Assembly (NCBI RefSeq): GCF_014698475.1
Contig: NZ_JACJTB010000002.1
Location: 342,500-406,499, forward strand
Direction of reading: 5' to 3'
From: Nostoc spongiaeforme FACHB-130
GTDB taxonomy: Bacteria > Cyanobacteriota > Cyanobacteriia > Cyanobacteriales > Nostocaceae
Length of the DNA stretch: 64,000 bases
Below are positions 1 through 9,763 of the stretch, piece by piece. The notes below the pieces were generated by a model that searched no databases, was not told the origin of the DNA, and saw only the letters and a list, made by a program, of their open reading frames with translations. The stretch's first letter is position 1. Each line of letters begins with the position of its first letter. The position numbers and the translations under genes were made by a program.

Positions 1-873
1 CAACCTCCGCCCCAAGAACCTTATTCTAGAAAACCGCCAATTTGGAAGGCGGCTATTATCGGAGTGTTGCGGGGGACAATTGGGGTTTTAGAAACAGCCG
101 TGGTGAAATTAGAGGCTGAGTCATCTACAACCAATCCAACTTGGCAGCAGTTTCAGTTAGTCTGGAGTGGTTTATTAGCTAAAATTCGCTCTTTATTACC
201 AGCAAGTTTCTCTAGGAAGTTGTCAGACACAACTTTGACAGGAATTATTGCTGGAATTACTTTAGTTTTGGTGATTGGGACAACTTCTAGCTTATTTTCG
301 AGTAAACCTACGGAAATTGCTACCATTCCGCCTGTTGAGGAAGTTCCTGTACCTACGCCTGCACCAACTATTCCGCCTGAGTCTACAACATCAGAACCTC
401 AGCCGCCAGTAGAAGTTACGCCAACACCGGAACCGGAAGTTACACCTACACCAACACCGGAACCAGAAGCAGAAGTTACGCCAATACCAGAACCGGAGGT
501 TACACCAACACCGGAACCAGAACCGAAACCCGCAGTAGAATTAACCCCAGAACAAATTTTGATTGCAGCGATTGAAAATCAAGTAGCAGAAATTAGCGAT
601 CGCTTTGCCTCTGGTCTGATAAAGTCAATTCAAGCCAATTTTCGCACTAGCAATCTCATTATTAAAATTAATGATGATTGGTACTCTCTTAAAGAATCTC
701 AACAAAACAAACTTGCATCAGAAATATTACAGCGTTCTCAAGAATTAAATTTTAGTCATTTAGAAATTTTCGACTCTCAAGATAGATTAGTCGCCCGTAA
801 CCCCATTGTCGGTAACGAGATGATTATTTTTAAACGCCGCACCGCAAATTCTACTATTTCAATTCCTGGCTGA
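1..873 (+). CDS. Proline-rich single-pass membrane protein, 5' partial
   Basis: The frame is open from base 1, so the gene begins left of the window; the GTG at 64 is only an internal candidate start. Around nt 235-305 there is a hydrophobic segment (IIAGITLVLVIGTT) that looks like one transmembrane helix. It is followed by a Pro/Glu/Thr-rich linker (about nt 345-545) built from short TPxPEPE-type repeats. The last 105 or so residues, starting near EQILIAAIENQVAE, look globular. I do not recognise the domain. The layout suggests a protein whose C-terminal domain is held away from the membrane by an extended spacer; topology is inferred, not shown. Confidence 0.75.
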   Translation, partial: QPPPQEPYSRKPPIWKAAIIGVLRGTIGVLETAVVKLEAESSTTNPTWQQFQLVWSGLLAKIRSLLPASFSRKLSDTTLTGIIAGITLVLVIGTTSSLFSSKPTEIATIPPVEEVPVPTPAPTIPPESTTSEPQPPVEVTPTPEPEVTPTPTPEPEAEVTPIPEPEVTPTPEPEPKPAVELTPEQILIAAIENQVAEISDRFASGLIKSIQANFRTSNLIIKINDDWYSLKESQQNKLASEILQRSQELNFSHLEIFDSQDRLVARNPIVGNEMIIFKRRTANSTISIPG

Positions 874-1042
874 CGTTCATTGTATATTTAAACTCTTTAT
901 ATTATGAATGTTATACCTCGTTTGCTAGAGGATTGGCGATCGCTTATAAAATAAGATAGTTAATAAATTCTTTGCAATTGGCTTAAACGCCAATCGATTT
1001 AATAAATAAATTCAAAATTATTCTTAAAGGGAGCATGAAACT

Positions 1043-1333
1043 ATGGATATGCAAGTCCTGAGAGAACGTGCTGGACTTAGCCGTGCAGAGGTGGCCTTCA
1101 GGCTTGCAATTAGTGAAACCAGTGTACGTAACTGGGAAGCTGGGCGCACGGAACCTACAATGACACCCAAAAAATATCTAGAGGCTATACGTCTATTTGG
1201 ATGTACACCAGAAGAATTAGCCTCCGCCAGTGAAAAATCCATCAATCAACGCCATAAACGTAAACCCGGTAGACCAAAGCGTTTTCCTGAAAATTCAGTA
1301 GCGCCAGTCCCAGATACACCTGTTTGTAGTTAA
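1043..1333 (+). CDS. Small XRE-type HTH protein with AT-hook-like tail
   Basis: This 96-residue protein has a helix-turn-helix of the XRE/Cro type at residues 5-40 (LRERAGLSRAEVAFRLAIS, then TSVRNWEAGRTEP). The C-terminal part is basic and contains KRKPGRPKR at residues 72-80, which matches the GRP core of an AT-hook. The ATG at 1043 follows an AAAGGGAG ribosome site with good spacing; another ATG at 1035 is in a different frame. It is a stand-alone gene, probably a DNA-binding regulator. The target is unknown, and nothing in the neighbouring genes points to one. Confidence 0.85.
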   Translation: MDMQVLRERAGLSRAEVAFRLAISETSVRNWEAGRTEPTMTPKKYLEAIRLFGCTPEELASASEKSINQRHKRKPGRPKRFPENSVAPVPDTPVCS

Positions 1334-1440
1334 CTTTTTGCAGAATTCAAAATACAGAATCCAGCAGTCAGAATTAATTAACTTAATATCTAGCAGACTC
1401 CTGATTTATTCTGAATTCTGACTCCTTCCTTCCTGAATTC

Positions 1441-2157
1441 TTACTCTAACGGTGGTAATGGTTTTGTTACCACCACTTTTCGCTTTGGAATATTGATTTC
1501 AGTCACGAAATTTTTTGCATCTGAGGTGTAAAAAACAAGGAAAGTGGCTTCATTAGGTTGATGGGTTCCTAATACTTGGTCTACTTGGCGGATAACTTCA
1601 GTATAATTTTTGCCAGCAAAATCAGAAACAGCTATAGTTTTGCGATCGCTTGCTGTCAGTCGTTTGTCACCATCGCTGTCAGCCGTTACCACTTCATACC
1701 AAATTCCTTGCACCTTTTTGATAACATTTTCAGGAGGTGTTGATAAGCCTAATGTTTGATAGCGTACAAACAACGAGTTATTATTGGGAATTAACTTCCA
1801 AGCTGATTGATCACTGGTATTAAAAAATAAAAAATTCCGAATGCTGGCAGCTTCTTTTTCATAGTAAGACTGACGATAATTTTGTTGGGAACTGATCGTG
1901 GACATCAGGTACGGTGTACCTTTAATCACTTCAAATGAATTCAAGCTAAATTGCACTTTAACATCAGAATCAGTTTCTAGATTAACTATGTCACCAACAT
2001 GACGTTCTCGAAATAATTCTTGATAAATTCGATAAGCTGCATAGCCTAATATCGAGAAAGTCATCAAACCACAAAGTACAATAATTATTGCTCGAATCGT
2101 AGTCAAAAAATTCGGAAATCGAAATCTACTCATGTTCTGGATTAGGTTGAGTAACAA
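1441..2157 (-). CDS. Membrane-anchored protein with a possible EF-hand-like loop
   Basis: The product is 238 residues with an N-terminal membrane anchor (about residues 21-43, TIRAIIIVLCGLMTFSILGY) and a long extracytoplasmic or lumenal C-terminal part. Residues near DSDGDKRLTASDR match the Asp-rich spacing of a calcium-binding EF-hand/dockerin-type loop. An internal ATG 8 codons downstream (MSRFRF) is an alternative start. I do not recognise a named family. The gene stands alone between the HTH gene and pdhB. The calcium-loop reading rests on the motif only. Confidence 0.75.
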   Translation of the reverse strand: MLLNLIQNMSRFRFPNFLTTIRAIIIVLCGLMTFSILGYAAYRIYQELFRERHVGDIVNLETDSDVKVQFSLNSFEVIKGTPYLMSTISSQQNYRQSYYEKEAASIRNFLFFNTSDQSAWKLIPNNNSLFVRYQTLGLSTPPENVIKKVQGIWYEVVTADSDGDKRLTASDRKTIAVSDFAGKNYTEVIRQVDQVLGTHQPNEATFLVFYTSDAKNFVTEINIPKRKVVVTKPLPPLE

Positions 2158-2335
2158 CGAGACATAGCCGTAATTGTGACAATTTATGTATATACTAAAT
2201 AAACATTATTGAGTATTGAATTCAGTAGATTTACTAATATTTCAAAAACTCATCTCCAACTAGTGCGATCGCTCACCGTATTTGCTACGGCAGCGCGATA
2301 AGATTCTAAAACAACCGTCGTAACTAAAGGTTTAA

Positions 2336-3319
2336 ATGGCAGAAACATTATTTTTCAACGCTCTGCGGGAAGCCATTGATGAAGAAATGGCGCGTGATTC
2401 CAGTGTATTTGTTCTGGGTGAAGACGTAGGACACTATGGCGGTTCCTATAAAGTCACCAAAGACTTGTACAAAAAGTATGGTGACTTGAGGGTTTTAGAC
2501 ACTCCCATCGCCGAAAATAGCTTTACTGGTATAGCAGTCGGGGCGGCCATGACTGGGTTGCGACCGATTATTGAAGGTATGAATATGGGCTTTCTGCTCT
2601 TGGCCTTCAACCAAATCTCCAATAACGCCGGGATGTTACGCTATACCTCCGGTGGTAACTTTAAAATTCCAATGGTGATTCGCGGCCCCGGTGGTGTAGG
2701 TAGACAATTAGGCGCAGAACACTCCCAACGCCTAGAAGCTTACTTTCAAGCCGTACCAGGGTTAAAAATTGTGGCTTGTTCCACACCCTACAACGCTAAA
2801 GGCTTACTCAAATCCGCCATCCGCGACGATAACCCCGTACTGTTCTTTGAGCATGTACTGTTGTATAACTTAAAAGAAAATTTACCAGAAGAAGAATACC
2901 TCCTGCCCTTAGATAAAGCCGAGGTAGTGCGTCAAGGCAAAGATGTCACAATTCTGACTTACTCCCGGATGCGTCATCATGTGATGCAAGCGGTGAAGCC
3001 TTTAGAAAAACAAGGTTACGACCCCGAAGTTATTGATTTAATATCACTCAAACCCTTGGATTTTGATACCATCGGTGCATCTATCCGCAAAACCCACCGC
3101 GTAATTGTTGTGGAAGAATGTATGCGGACTGGCGGTATCGGTGCAGAACTAACTGCTTCCATTAACGATCGCCTTTTTGACGAATTAGATGCACCAGTAC
3201 TGCGTCTATCTTCCCAAGATATTCCCACACCATACAACGGCGCTCTAGAGCGTCTTACCATCGTCCAGCCAGAACAAATCGTCGAAGCTGTACAGAAAAT
3301 GGTCGCTATGCGTGTTTAG
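2336..3319 (+). CDS. pdhB: Pyruvate dehydrogenase E1 component, beta subunit
   Basis: The 327-residue protein has the transketolase-like pyrimidine-binding fold of E1-beta: [19 protein letters not shown] near the N-terminus, [19 protein letters not shown], and the C-terminal transketolase domain with [12 protein letters not shown]. Length is normal for the cyanobacterial and plastid-type subunit. With PdhA it decarboxylates pyruvate using thiamine diphosphate and passes the acetyl group to E2. It precedes secD-secF on the same strand, but a 170-bp gap with an inverted repeat separates them, so co-transcription is doubtful. The alpha subunit is not in the window. Confidence 0.97.
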   Translation: MAETLFFNALREAIDEEMARDSSVFVLGEDVGHYGGSYKVTKDLYKKYGDLRVLDTPIAENSFTGIAVGAAMTGLRPIIEGMNMGFLLLAFNQISNNAGMLRYTSGGNFKIPMVIRGPGGVGRQLGAEHSQRLEAYFQAVPGLKIVACSTPYNAKGLLKSAIRDDNPVLFFEHVLLYNLKENLPEEEYLLPLDKAEVVRQGKDVTILTYSRMRHHVMQAVKPLEKQGYDPEVIDLISLKPLDFDTIGASIRKTHRVIVVEECMRTGGIGAELTASINDRLFDELDAPVLRLSSQDIPTPYNGALERLTIVQPEQIVEAVQKMVAMRV

Positions 3320-3336
3320 GGAATAGGGAGTAGAAA

Positions 3337-3390
3337 GGCAAAAGTCAAAAGAAATATAGTCTTTTACCTTTTTACTTTTGACTTTTGACT
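3337..3390. repeat. Inverted repeat of AAAAGTCAAAAG type between pdhB and secD
   Basis: The segment holds GGCAAAAGTCAAAAG followed by CTTTTTACTTTTGACTTTTG, so the two halves can pair as a long A/T-rich hairpin. Similar GGCAAAAGT and ACTTTTGAC strings recur across the window (for example near 7065, 13635, 17360, 20645 and 51000). It may act as a weak transcript end after pdhB, but it looks mainly like a dispersed repeat. Confidence 0.55.
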
Positions 3391-3489
3391 TGATTGATAC
3401 CTACTCCCCACTCACCACTCCCTACTCCCCATCATTCATAACTCAATCAAAGAACGCTATTATAGCGTTTGTCAGTTGCGAGTTATGGT

Positions 3490-4914
3490 ATGCAAAGACA
3501 GCAGTCACTATTAGCTTTAATATTAGTTTTGGTAATCGCTGCGATCGCAGTAATTGCCACAATTCCTATACCTCTGGGGCTGGATTTACGCGGCGGTTCC
3601 CAGCTTACAATTCAAGTCAAACCCGCACCAGGGATGAAGGAAATCACCGAACGCGAATTAGCAGGCGTTCAAAAAGTCGTAGAAGGAAGAATTAACGGCC
3701 TTGGTGTTTCCGAACCAGTCATTCAAACCGTAGGTGCAGATAAAATTCTTGTCCAGTTACCAGGGGTAAATGATCCCGAACAAGCAGAAAGAGTGCTAGG
3801 CGGTACAGCACAATTAGAATTTCGTAAACAAAAACCTGGAACTGAAACCCAACTTTTTGCCTTTCAATCTTCACGTGCAGAACTGAAAGCCAAGCAGCAA
3901 GAATTACGCAACAGCACAGATAAAGCCGCAATTAACAAAAATCAAGAAGAATTACAAAAAAATAATCAAGCCATCCTGGAATTATTTGAAAGCACCGATC
4001 CTCCCCTGAATGGTAAATACCTGCAAGATGCCTACGGTGAACCGACTCAACAAGGTAACAATTGGAATGTTGCCATTCGTTTTGAGCAGAAGGGCGGTGA
4101 ATTATTTGCTGACCTTACCAAAAATCTAGCAGGTACAGGCCGTAGTATTGGGATTTTCTTAGATAACGAACTGATCAGCGCCCCTGTAGTCGGGCCAGAA
4201 TTTGCGGCTACCGGGATTACTGGTGGTGCAGCAGTTATTACAGGCCGCTTTACAGCCCAACAAGCCAATGATTTAGGCGTGCAACTACGTGGTGGTGCGC
4301 TACCTGTACCTGTGGAAATTGCTGAAATCCGCACCGTTGGGGCTACCTTGGGTAAAGACAGTATTGTCAGCAGTATCTATGCTGGCAGTGGTGGTCTGCT
4401 TTTAGTATTAATATTTATGATTTTGTACTATAGACTACCAGGATTAATTGCGAATATTGCGCTGATTATCTACGCTATTCTGACTTGGGCTTGCTTTGCC
4501 TTGTTAGGTGTAACTCTGACATTGCCAGGTATTGCAGGTTTTATTCTCAGTATTGGTATGGCGGTGGATGCTAACGTGCTAATTTTTGAGCGCACCAGAG
4601 AAGAACTGCAAGCAGGTAAGTCATTGTATCGCTCTGTGGAATCTGGCTTTTACCGCGCTTTTTCGAGTATCTTAGACGGCAACGTCACAACAGTGATTGC
4701 TTGTGCAGCGTTATTCTGGCTAGGTGCTGGTTTGGTGAAAGGCTTTGCGCTCACCTTGGCTTTGGGCGTAGCAGTGAGTATGTTTACTGCGATTACCTGT
4801 AGTCGTACCTTTATGTTTTTAGCAATTTCGATTCCTGCACTGCGAAAACCAGAATTTTACTGTCCGAACCTGTCAGCATCAGGAGCATCTAATAAGACTG
4901 AGGTAGCGCAATGA
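3490..4914 (+). CDS. secD: Protein translocase subunit SecD
   Basis: SecD helps Sec-dependent export by pulling substrates across the membrane using the proton gradient. The protein shows the N-terminal membrane helix ([19 protein letters not shown]), the family motif [12 protein letters not shown], a large periplasmic/lumenal domain, and the C-terminal RND-like membrane block with [18 protein letters not shown] chose the ATG at 3490 (474 aa); a TTG at 3469 would add seven unusual residues. The stop overlaps the secF start (ATGA at 4911-4914), so the two are translationally coupled. Confidence 0.96.
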   Translation: MQRQQSLLALILVLVIAAIAVIATIPIPLGLDLRGGSQLTIQVKPAPGMKEITERELAGVQKVVEGRINGLGVSEPVIQTVGADKILVQLPGVNDPEQAERVLGGTAQLEFRKQKPGTETQLFAFQSSRAELKAKQQELRNSTDKAAINKNQEELQKNNQAILELFESTDPPLNGKYLQDAYGEPTQQGNNWNVAIRFEQKGGELFADLTKNLAGTGRSIGIFLDNELISAPVVGPEFAATGITGGAAVITGRFTAQQANDLGVQLRGGALPVPVEIAEIRTVGATLGKDSIVSSIYAGSGGLLLVLIFMILYYRLPGLIANIALIIYAILTWACFALLGVTLTLPGIAGFILSIGMAVDANVLIFERTREELQAGKSLYRSVESGFYRAFSSILDGNVTTVIACAALFWLGAGLVKGFALTLALGVAVSMFTAITCSRTFMFLAISIPALRKPEFYCPNLSASGASNKTEVAQ

Positions 4915-5897
4915 AACTGAGTATTAACAAATCGCGATCGCTTTGGTGGATTATCTCTTGTGCAGTGATCCTTGCTGGTATCATCTCAATGGTGATTTCT
5001 TGGCAAAATCCAAATATTCGTGCGCCGCTACGTCCCAGTTTAGATTTTGTTGGCGGTACAAGATTACAGTTTGAACGAGATTGCAGTCAACCGAAAAACT
5101 GTGAACAGCCACTTGATATCAACGTTGTTCGGGAAGTCGCCAAAGAACAAGGGCTAGGCGATAGTAGTATCCAAATTGTTGCCGATCAAGAAACCAAAAA
5201 AGAAAACGGTATCTTAATTCGGACAAAAAATTTAAATCGCGATCAGCGTACCCAGTTGCAAAATGCTCTCAGCGCCAAAGTTGGTGCTTTTGACGAGCAG
5301 AAAAACCAAATTGACACAGTTGGGCCTACCTTGGGAAGAGAGTTATTTACTTCTGGGATGATTGCTTTGGTGGTGTCCTTTGCTGGAATTATCGTCTACC
5401 TAGCTTTCCGATTTCAGTTAGATTATGCCATCTTTGCGATTATTGCTCTGTTTCACGATGTGTTGATCACAGTAGGCATATTCTCAATTTTAGGTCTGGT
5501 TTTGGGAACAGAAGTCGATAGCCTTTTCATCGTTGCTTTGCTGACAATTACTGGATTTTCAGTCAACGACACAGTGGTAATTTACGATCGCATTCGTGAA
5601 ACCCTCAAAACCAATCCTAACCGCCCAATTGCCGAAATTGTCGATGATGCCGTCAATCAAACCCTAACTAGGTCAATTAACACCACCTTAACCACATTAT
5701 TGACCTTATTTGCCATCTTTCTGTTTGGGGGAGAAACCCTAAAAAACTTTGCCTTAGCCTTAATTATTGGTTTCATCGCCGGAGCTTACTCCAGTATTTT
5801 TATTGCTAGTACTCTCCTAGCTTTGTGGCGAGAACGTACAGAGAAACCCAATCCAGTCACCAACAGCGAAGCATTTGACGCATCAGCAGATAGTTAG
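4911..5897 (+). CDS. secF: Protein translocase subunit SecF
   Basis: This is the SecD partner, 328 residues. It has the N-terminal helix, the motif [13 protein letters not shown], and the conserved membrane segment [14 protein letters not shown] that matches the SecD-SecF proton pathway. It starts inside the last codons of secD (4-bp ATGA overlap), the usual arrangement for this pair. Its role follows from the family; nothing unusual was seen. Confidence 0.96.
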   Translation: MKLSINKSRSLWWIISCAVILAGIISMVISWQNPNIRAPLRPSLDFVGGTRLQFERDCSQPKNCEQPLDINVVREVAKEQGLGDSSIQIVADQETKKENGILIRTKNLNRDQRTQLQNALSAKVGAFDEQKNQIDTVGPTLGRELFTSGMIALVVSFAGIIVYLAFRFQLDYAIFAIIALFHDVLITVGIFSILGLVLGTEVDSLFIVALLTITGFSVNDTVVIYDRIRETLKTNPNRPIAEIVDDAVNQTLTRSINTTLTTLLTLFAIFLFGGETLKNFALALIIGFIAGAYSSIFIASTLLALWRERTEKPNPVTNSEAFDASADS

Positions 5898-6059
5898 TCA
5901 ATTATTAGGGATTTTAGATTAACTTACTGAAATGTTGTTTATACTGCTTCCACTTTTCTCAAACCAAGACTCAAATTCAAAAACTACCCAAAATCTCGCA
6001 TTTAAAATCAAAAATTGCTAACACTATTTGCATCCACGTCCGCGTGACCTTTTCCTGCT

Positions 6060-6452
6060 ATGGATCAATCAGAACAACCATCAATTAATGACCCATCTTT
6101 TGCTAAACAAGTTCAGAAACTACATCATCTGACAGTGTATGGCAGATGGTTATTTGTGACATTTTTATGGCTGCTGATTGCCCCTGTGAGTCTGTGGAAT
6201 TTACGCTCAGAAATTGCTCTGTGGCAACAATACTTTACCTGGGTAGCAGTGCGATATGGACTCATCTATCATCCCCTGTCTACCCTGGGTTTAAGTTTTT
6301 GTATTGCTATGACCATTTCTGTTTTAGTTTGGCAAAGCCGCAATATTTTAATGGGACTACCACAGCCAGAAAAAGAACGCCTAGAAAAACAAGTTTGTCG
6401 CATCCGCCAGCAAGGGCCTAGTCATCCTCTGTGGAAGTTCATTTGTGAGTAA
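6060..6452 (+). CDS. Conserved-looking two-helix membrane protein
   Basis: The 130-residue protein has two hydrophobic segments (about residues 31-47, WLFVTFLWLLIAPVSLW, and 75-92, TLGLSFCIAMTISVLVW) with a short loop between them and a basic, charged C-terminal tail (QPEKERLEKQVCRIRQQGP). The pattern suggests two membrane helices with both ends on the same side. I do not recognise the family. It lies 160 bp downstream of secF on the same strand, but no functional link to secretion can be shown from the sequence. Confidence 0.7.
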   Translation: MDQSEQPSINDPSFAKQVQKLHHLTVYGRWLFVTFLWLLIAPVSLWNLRSEIALWQQYFTWVAVRYGLIYHPLSTLGLSFCIAMTISVLVWQSRNILMGLPQPEKERLEKQVCRIRQQGPSHPLWKFICE

Positions 6453-6574
6453 ATCTGAGAATGGTTAAATAAATTTGTATATAGTTGCATTTCGCTATGC
6501 CTATGGAGAAATTTTCTGCACAATATGACTAAATAAAAGCAAACATACTTATTGGTGCAATTGAGTTGCTACAC

Positions 6575-7036
6575 ATGAACCATCCTCAGATTAAATTTAG
6601 CGATCGCCATTCTGACATCGACCTTTACCAACTCCAAGAATTATTTAATATTGCAGCTTTTTGGGCAAAAGGACGTAGTATTGAGGACTTAAACATCGCT
6701 ATTACCAATAGCGAGCCAGTAATTTCTTTATGGGATGATACAAAACTCGTTGGCTTTGCTAGAGCAACTTCTGATGGTATCTATCGTGCCACAATCTGGG
6801 ATGTAGTCATTCACCCAGACTACCAAGGCACTGGGCTAGGTAGCAAATTAATCACAACAGTTTTAAACCATCCCCGAATGAAATTGGTAGAGCGAGTATA
6901 TTTAATGACTACTCACCAGCAAGGGTTCTATACAAAAATGGGTTTTATACCCAATAGCAGCACAACTATGGTGCTACACAACCAATCCAAACAGCTAAAT
7001 TCCCTTTCCGCAGCAGAACTACAGTTTCAGGAATAG
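6575..7036 (+). CDS. GNAT-family N-acetyltransferase
   Basis: This 153-residue protein has the GNAT acetyl-CoA fold: [11 protein letters not shown], then ATIWDVVIHPDYQGTGLGSKL, where QGTGLG is the acetyl-CoA pyrophosphate loop, and a C-terminal FYTKMGFIP. I chose the ATG at 6575 over a TTG nine bases upstream. The central block is strikingly like that of the GNAT at 11809-12351 on the other strand (GFARATSD and ATIWDV are shared), so the two look like paralogues. The family resembles plastid Ycf52-type acetyltransferases. The substrate is unknown. Confidence 0.85.
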   Translation: MNHPQIKFSDRHSDIDLYQLQELFNIAAFWAKGRSIEDLNIAITNSEPVISLWDDTKLVGFARATSDGIYRATIWDVVIHPDYQGTGLGSKLITTVLNHPRMKLVERVYLMTTHQQGFYTKMGFIPNSSTTMVLHNQSKQLNSLSAAELQFQE

Positions 7037-7053
7037 GGGTTAGAGGTTAGAGG

Positions 7054-7157
7054 CTAGTACAACAAGGCAAAAGGCAAAAGGCAAAAGTCAAAAAGCTTAC
7101 AACACAAGCTTTTCGCTAACTTGAAATGGTATCTTTATTTCCACCGATCTGTACTAG
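7054..7157. repeat. Dispersed CTAGTACA-ended repeat, copy A
   Basis: About 104 bp bounded by CTAGTACA and TGTACTAG. Just inside the left end is a GGCAAAAG tract, and near the right end is a TTTATTTCCACCGATC-like segment. The same ends and internal order recur at 11655-11791 (inverted), 13630-13726 and 17347-17512. This looks like a small non-coding, possibly MITE-like repeat family. Confidence 0.75.
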
Positions 7158-7200
7158 AGGCTTTTTACTCAGCACTCAGCACTCAAAACTCAGCACTTTC

Positions 7201-8100
7201 TCAAGCTACAGGAATGGTAATTTGTACCCTAGTTAGTGAATCAGTTGATTCTGGACTTGTTAAATTAGGAAGCATTTCTAGTTTTGCTCCCATAACTTCT
7301 AATAATATTTGATTGAGTAATAATTTCATTCCGGGAGAAAAGTTAGCCTTCTCATCTTGATTTTGAGGAGGCTGATTATTATTTTGCATTAAATCAATCG
7401 GCTCACTTTCTGGTAAAGCATGGGTGGGAATATCTAAATAGATATGAGCCAAGTTATTAGTATCTGAAACTGTCGCCGAAACACAAATACTACCTTCTTG
7501 CATTTGGCTAATTGCCGTGTCTACTAAATTAACTAAAACTTGGCGCAACCAGCGATGATCTGCCAATACATGAACATCTGGATCTATGGGTGACATCTGC
7601 AAGGAAAAATTTCGATTCGCCGCCAGCATATAAGTTAAGTCTTTAACTTCTTGAAAAACTGTGTCTAAACAGCGCGGCTGAATATCTAACTTATTTGTAC
7701 CGTATTCAGTTCGAGAAATGCTGAGAATTTCATCCATCAAATGCAGCAATTTCAAAGCTTTTTCGTGAGCTTGGGCGATAAATTCTCGTTCTTCTTCGGG
7801 ATTTTCACATAAGTCTGACAAAATTAATTGATGCAACCCAATTAAACTATTGAGTGGCGATCGCAATTCATGGGTAGTACGTGCTAAAAAACCCGCTTTA
7901 AATTGACTCATCTCCTGCGCCATTTGATAAGCCAACTGCGTTTGTTTGATTTCTTGCCGCAGTTGTGACACAGTTTCTTGTGATTCTGATATTACTGGCG
8001 ATGTGTTAGGACTAGTGTTTGCTGACTTGGCAAATAACCAACGAAAACCGATTCCTAAGATGATTCCGACTGCAAGATATGCCCAGTTGCTCCAGTTCAT
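7201..8100 (-). CDS. Membrane histidine kinase with degenerate ATPase domain
   Basis: I start the gene at the ATG at 8100 (MNWSNWAYLAVG, 299 aa). One membrane helix is followed by a coiled region and a clear HisKA dimerisation domain with the phospho-acceptor motif THELRSPLNSL. The C-terminal half retains an N-box-like segment (HRWLRQVLVNLVDTAIS), but the usual second Asn is Thr, no DxGxG box is found, and the G2 region is reduced to SPGMKLLLNQI. It may be unable to bind ATP and act as a scaffold or receive phosphate in trans; that is inference. It begins 23 bp after the tsaC-like gene, so the two are probably co-transcribed. Confidence 0.85.
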   Translation of the reverse strand: MNWSNWAYLAVGIILGIGFRWLFAKSANTSPNTSPVISESQETVSQLRQEIKQTQLAYQMAQEMSQFKAGFLARTTHELRSPLNSLIGLHQLILSDLCENPEEEREFIAQAHEKALKLLHLMDEILSISRTEYGTNKLDIQPRCLDTVFQEVKDLTYMLAANRNFSLQMSPIDPDVHVLADHRWLRQVLVNLVDTAISQMQEGSICVSATVSDTNNLAHIYLDIPTHALPESEPIDLMQNNNQPPQNQDEKANFSPGMKLLLNQILLEVMGAKLEMLPNLTSPESTDSLTRVQITIPVA

Positions 8101-8123
8101 AAATATGGCAATTATTATTCTGA

Positions 8124-8711
8124 TTAATCCAGTGTGATGCTTCCTTGACGCAAAATTTGCCAGTTTTCTCCTGTCCACTTAGCAACAGTGGAAGGTACAC
8201 CAACCCCAGAAATTTCCTCAATAAGTCCTTTCGTCTCTAAGGTTAACGCATCAGGAAATTGCACCGTAATTTCTGCCATCCTTTGTAAAGGTGGCTGTCC
8301 AGAAAAGTTGGCACTGGTTGTGGCTAAAGGGCCTGTTTTTGCCAAAATAGAACGGGCGATCGCATTATCTGGGACTCGAATACCAACCGTAGTCGGATCA
8401 GTCGGGTTCATTTCTTTGGGCAAGCGATCGCTCGCTGGCAATACTAACGTTAACCCCCCCGGCCAATATTTACTTACTACTTGTTGCCAAATTTCATATT
8501 CATGTTCGCCACCCTTGACATAAGGCCATAAATCCTCAGCCTTAGCACCCATCAAAATCAAAGGTTTATCCTGGCTGCGCTGCTTGGCGGCAAAAATTAA
8601 GGCAGCTTTTTCTGGCAAAGTCGCCAGTGCTGGCACAGTATCAGTCGGAAAACTCACTAAACAGCCAGCCTGTGCGCCTGCAATCAAATCTTCTAGAGCA
8701 ACTTGAGCCAT
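8124..8711 (-). CDS. L-threonylcarbamoyladenylate synthase (TsaC/Sua5/YrdC family)
   Basis: The 195-residue protein is a single YrdC domain: FPTDTVPALA near the N-terminus, KQRSQDKPLILM, YWPGGLTLVLPA, and the C-terminal TTSANFSGQPP. This enzyme makes threonylcarbamoyl-AMP from threonine, bicarbonate and ATP, the precursor for the t6A base in tRNAs. The partner TsaD is also in the window (14787-15830). I prefer the ATG at 8711; a TTG at 8720 is possible. YciO-type paralogues look similar, so the exact orthology is not certain. Confidence 0.88.
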   Translation of the reverse strand: MAQVALEDLIAGAQAGCLVSFPTDTVPALATLPEKAALIFAAKQRSQDKPLILMGAKAEDLWPYVKGGEHEYEIWQQVVSKYWPGGLTLVLPASDRLPKEMNPTDPTTVGIRVPDNAIARSILAKTGPLATTSANFSGQPPLQRMAEITVQFPDALTLETKGLIEEISGVGVPSTVAKWTGENWQILRQGSITLD

Positions 8712-8836
8712 ATCTACCAATGTCAGAAGTTATGAATGAAAATACGTAATTTTTGTATTTTCACTCATAACTCCTGTCAAGGTGTAGGGATGTATATATC
8801 CAAAACCTTTCACCCCTATCACCTGTCACCTGTCAC

Positions 8837-9760
8837 CTATCCCCTGTTCCCTACATACGCTAAAGCAAAACGTTCAACTCCTTCTAAATCAGAGTGGATT
8901 TGAATATCGCTATAGCTACCTTGATTTTGCAAAAGTTCTCGCACTGCACCCGCTTGTCCCGCCATCATTTCAATCAGCCACACGCCACCAGGGCGCAAAT
9001 AACTGGGTGAGACTTCAATTAAATGACGAATATCATCTAAACCATCAGCACCACCATCTAATGCCAAATGTGGTTCATGCTGCTTGACTTCCGGTTCTAG
9101 GGTAGCCACAGTTTCAGTCGGGATATAGGGCGGATTAGAAACCATTCCACTGATTTGGCCTTTGAGAGTGGTTAATGGCTCCCACCAAGAACCTTGATAA
9201 AAATGAATCCTGTCGGCAAACCCCAGATTTTTGGCGTTGGTTTGGGCAATTTCTAAGGCGGCGTTGCTGTAATCAACAGCATGAATCGTAGCGTTTGGCA
9301 ACCCATCCGCCAACCCAATGGCGATCGCACCACTCCCAGTCCCCAAGTCTACCCAATGCCCTTGATCTAATGACTTGACAACCTGTTTTTGAGCGATCGC
9401 CGCTACTGCTAAATCAATGATGCACTCTGTCTCTGGTCGAGGAATTAACACCGCACTCGACACCGCCAGTTTAAAATTTCGCCAAGGTGTTACACCCGCG
9501 ATGTACTGCACTGGTACGCGATCGCACAATCGTTTCTGCCAAAGCTGTTTTAAATCTCTCAAAGACATGGCAATGGGTACTTCCGCCCAGTCTTTGAAAG
9601 ATTCTAAACGCAGTGCCAAACGGTCTAAACCAGCGATTTCTTGCAGCAGCCAATCAACTTCTAATGGGGGTACAGCAGCAGCGATCGCAGCTTGAATTGC
9701 TTGCTTACGCCACTGCCAAAGTTGTAACCCAGAAACTATCTGTGGCTGTTGATCTGCCAT
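8837..9760 (-). CDS. prmC: Peptide chain release factor N5-glutamine methyltransferase
   Basis: PrmC methylates the GGQ glutamine of release factors. The protein is 307 aa with an N-terminal helical domain and a SAM-binding domain: VLIPRPETE, WVDLGTGSGAIAIGLA (motif I) and the catalytic SNPPYIP. The start lies 3 bp after the tic22 stop, so tic22 and prmC form an operon, probably continuing to the tsaC-like gene 125 bp downstream. Confidence 0.95.
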   Translation of the reverse strand: MADQQPQIVSGLQLWQWRKQAIQAAIAAAVPPLEVDWLLQEIAGLDRLALRLESFKDWAEVPIAMSLRDLKQLWQKRLCDRVPVQYIAGVTPWRNFKLAVSSAVLIPRPETECIIDLAVAAIAQKQVVKSLDQGHWVDLGTGSGAIAIGLADGLPNATIHAVDYSNAALEIAQTNAKNLGFADRIHFYQGSWWEPLTTLKGQISGMVSNPPYIPTETVATLEPEVKQHEPHLALDGGADGLDDIRHLIEVSPSYLRPGGVWLIEMMAGQAGAVRELLQNQGSYSDIQIHSDLEGVERFALAYVGNRG

Positions 9761-9763
9761 GCT

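Noticed and set aside
3378..3695. A 105-residue plus-strand frame overlapping secD
   Set aside because: It is a shadow of secD in another frame and begins in repeat sequence.
7121..7312. A 63-residue plus-strand frame
   Set aside because: Overlaps the histidine kinase on the other strand and the end of repeat copy A.
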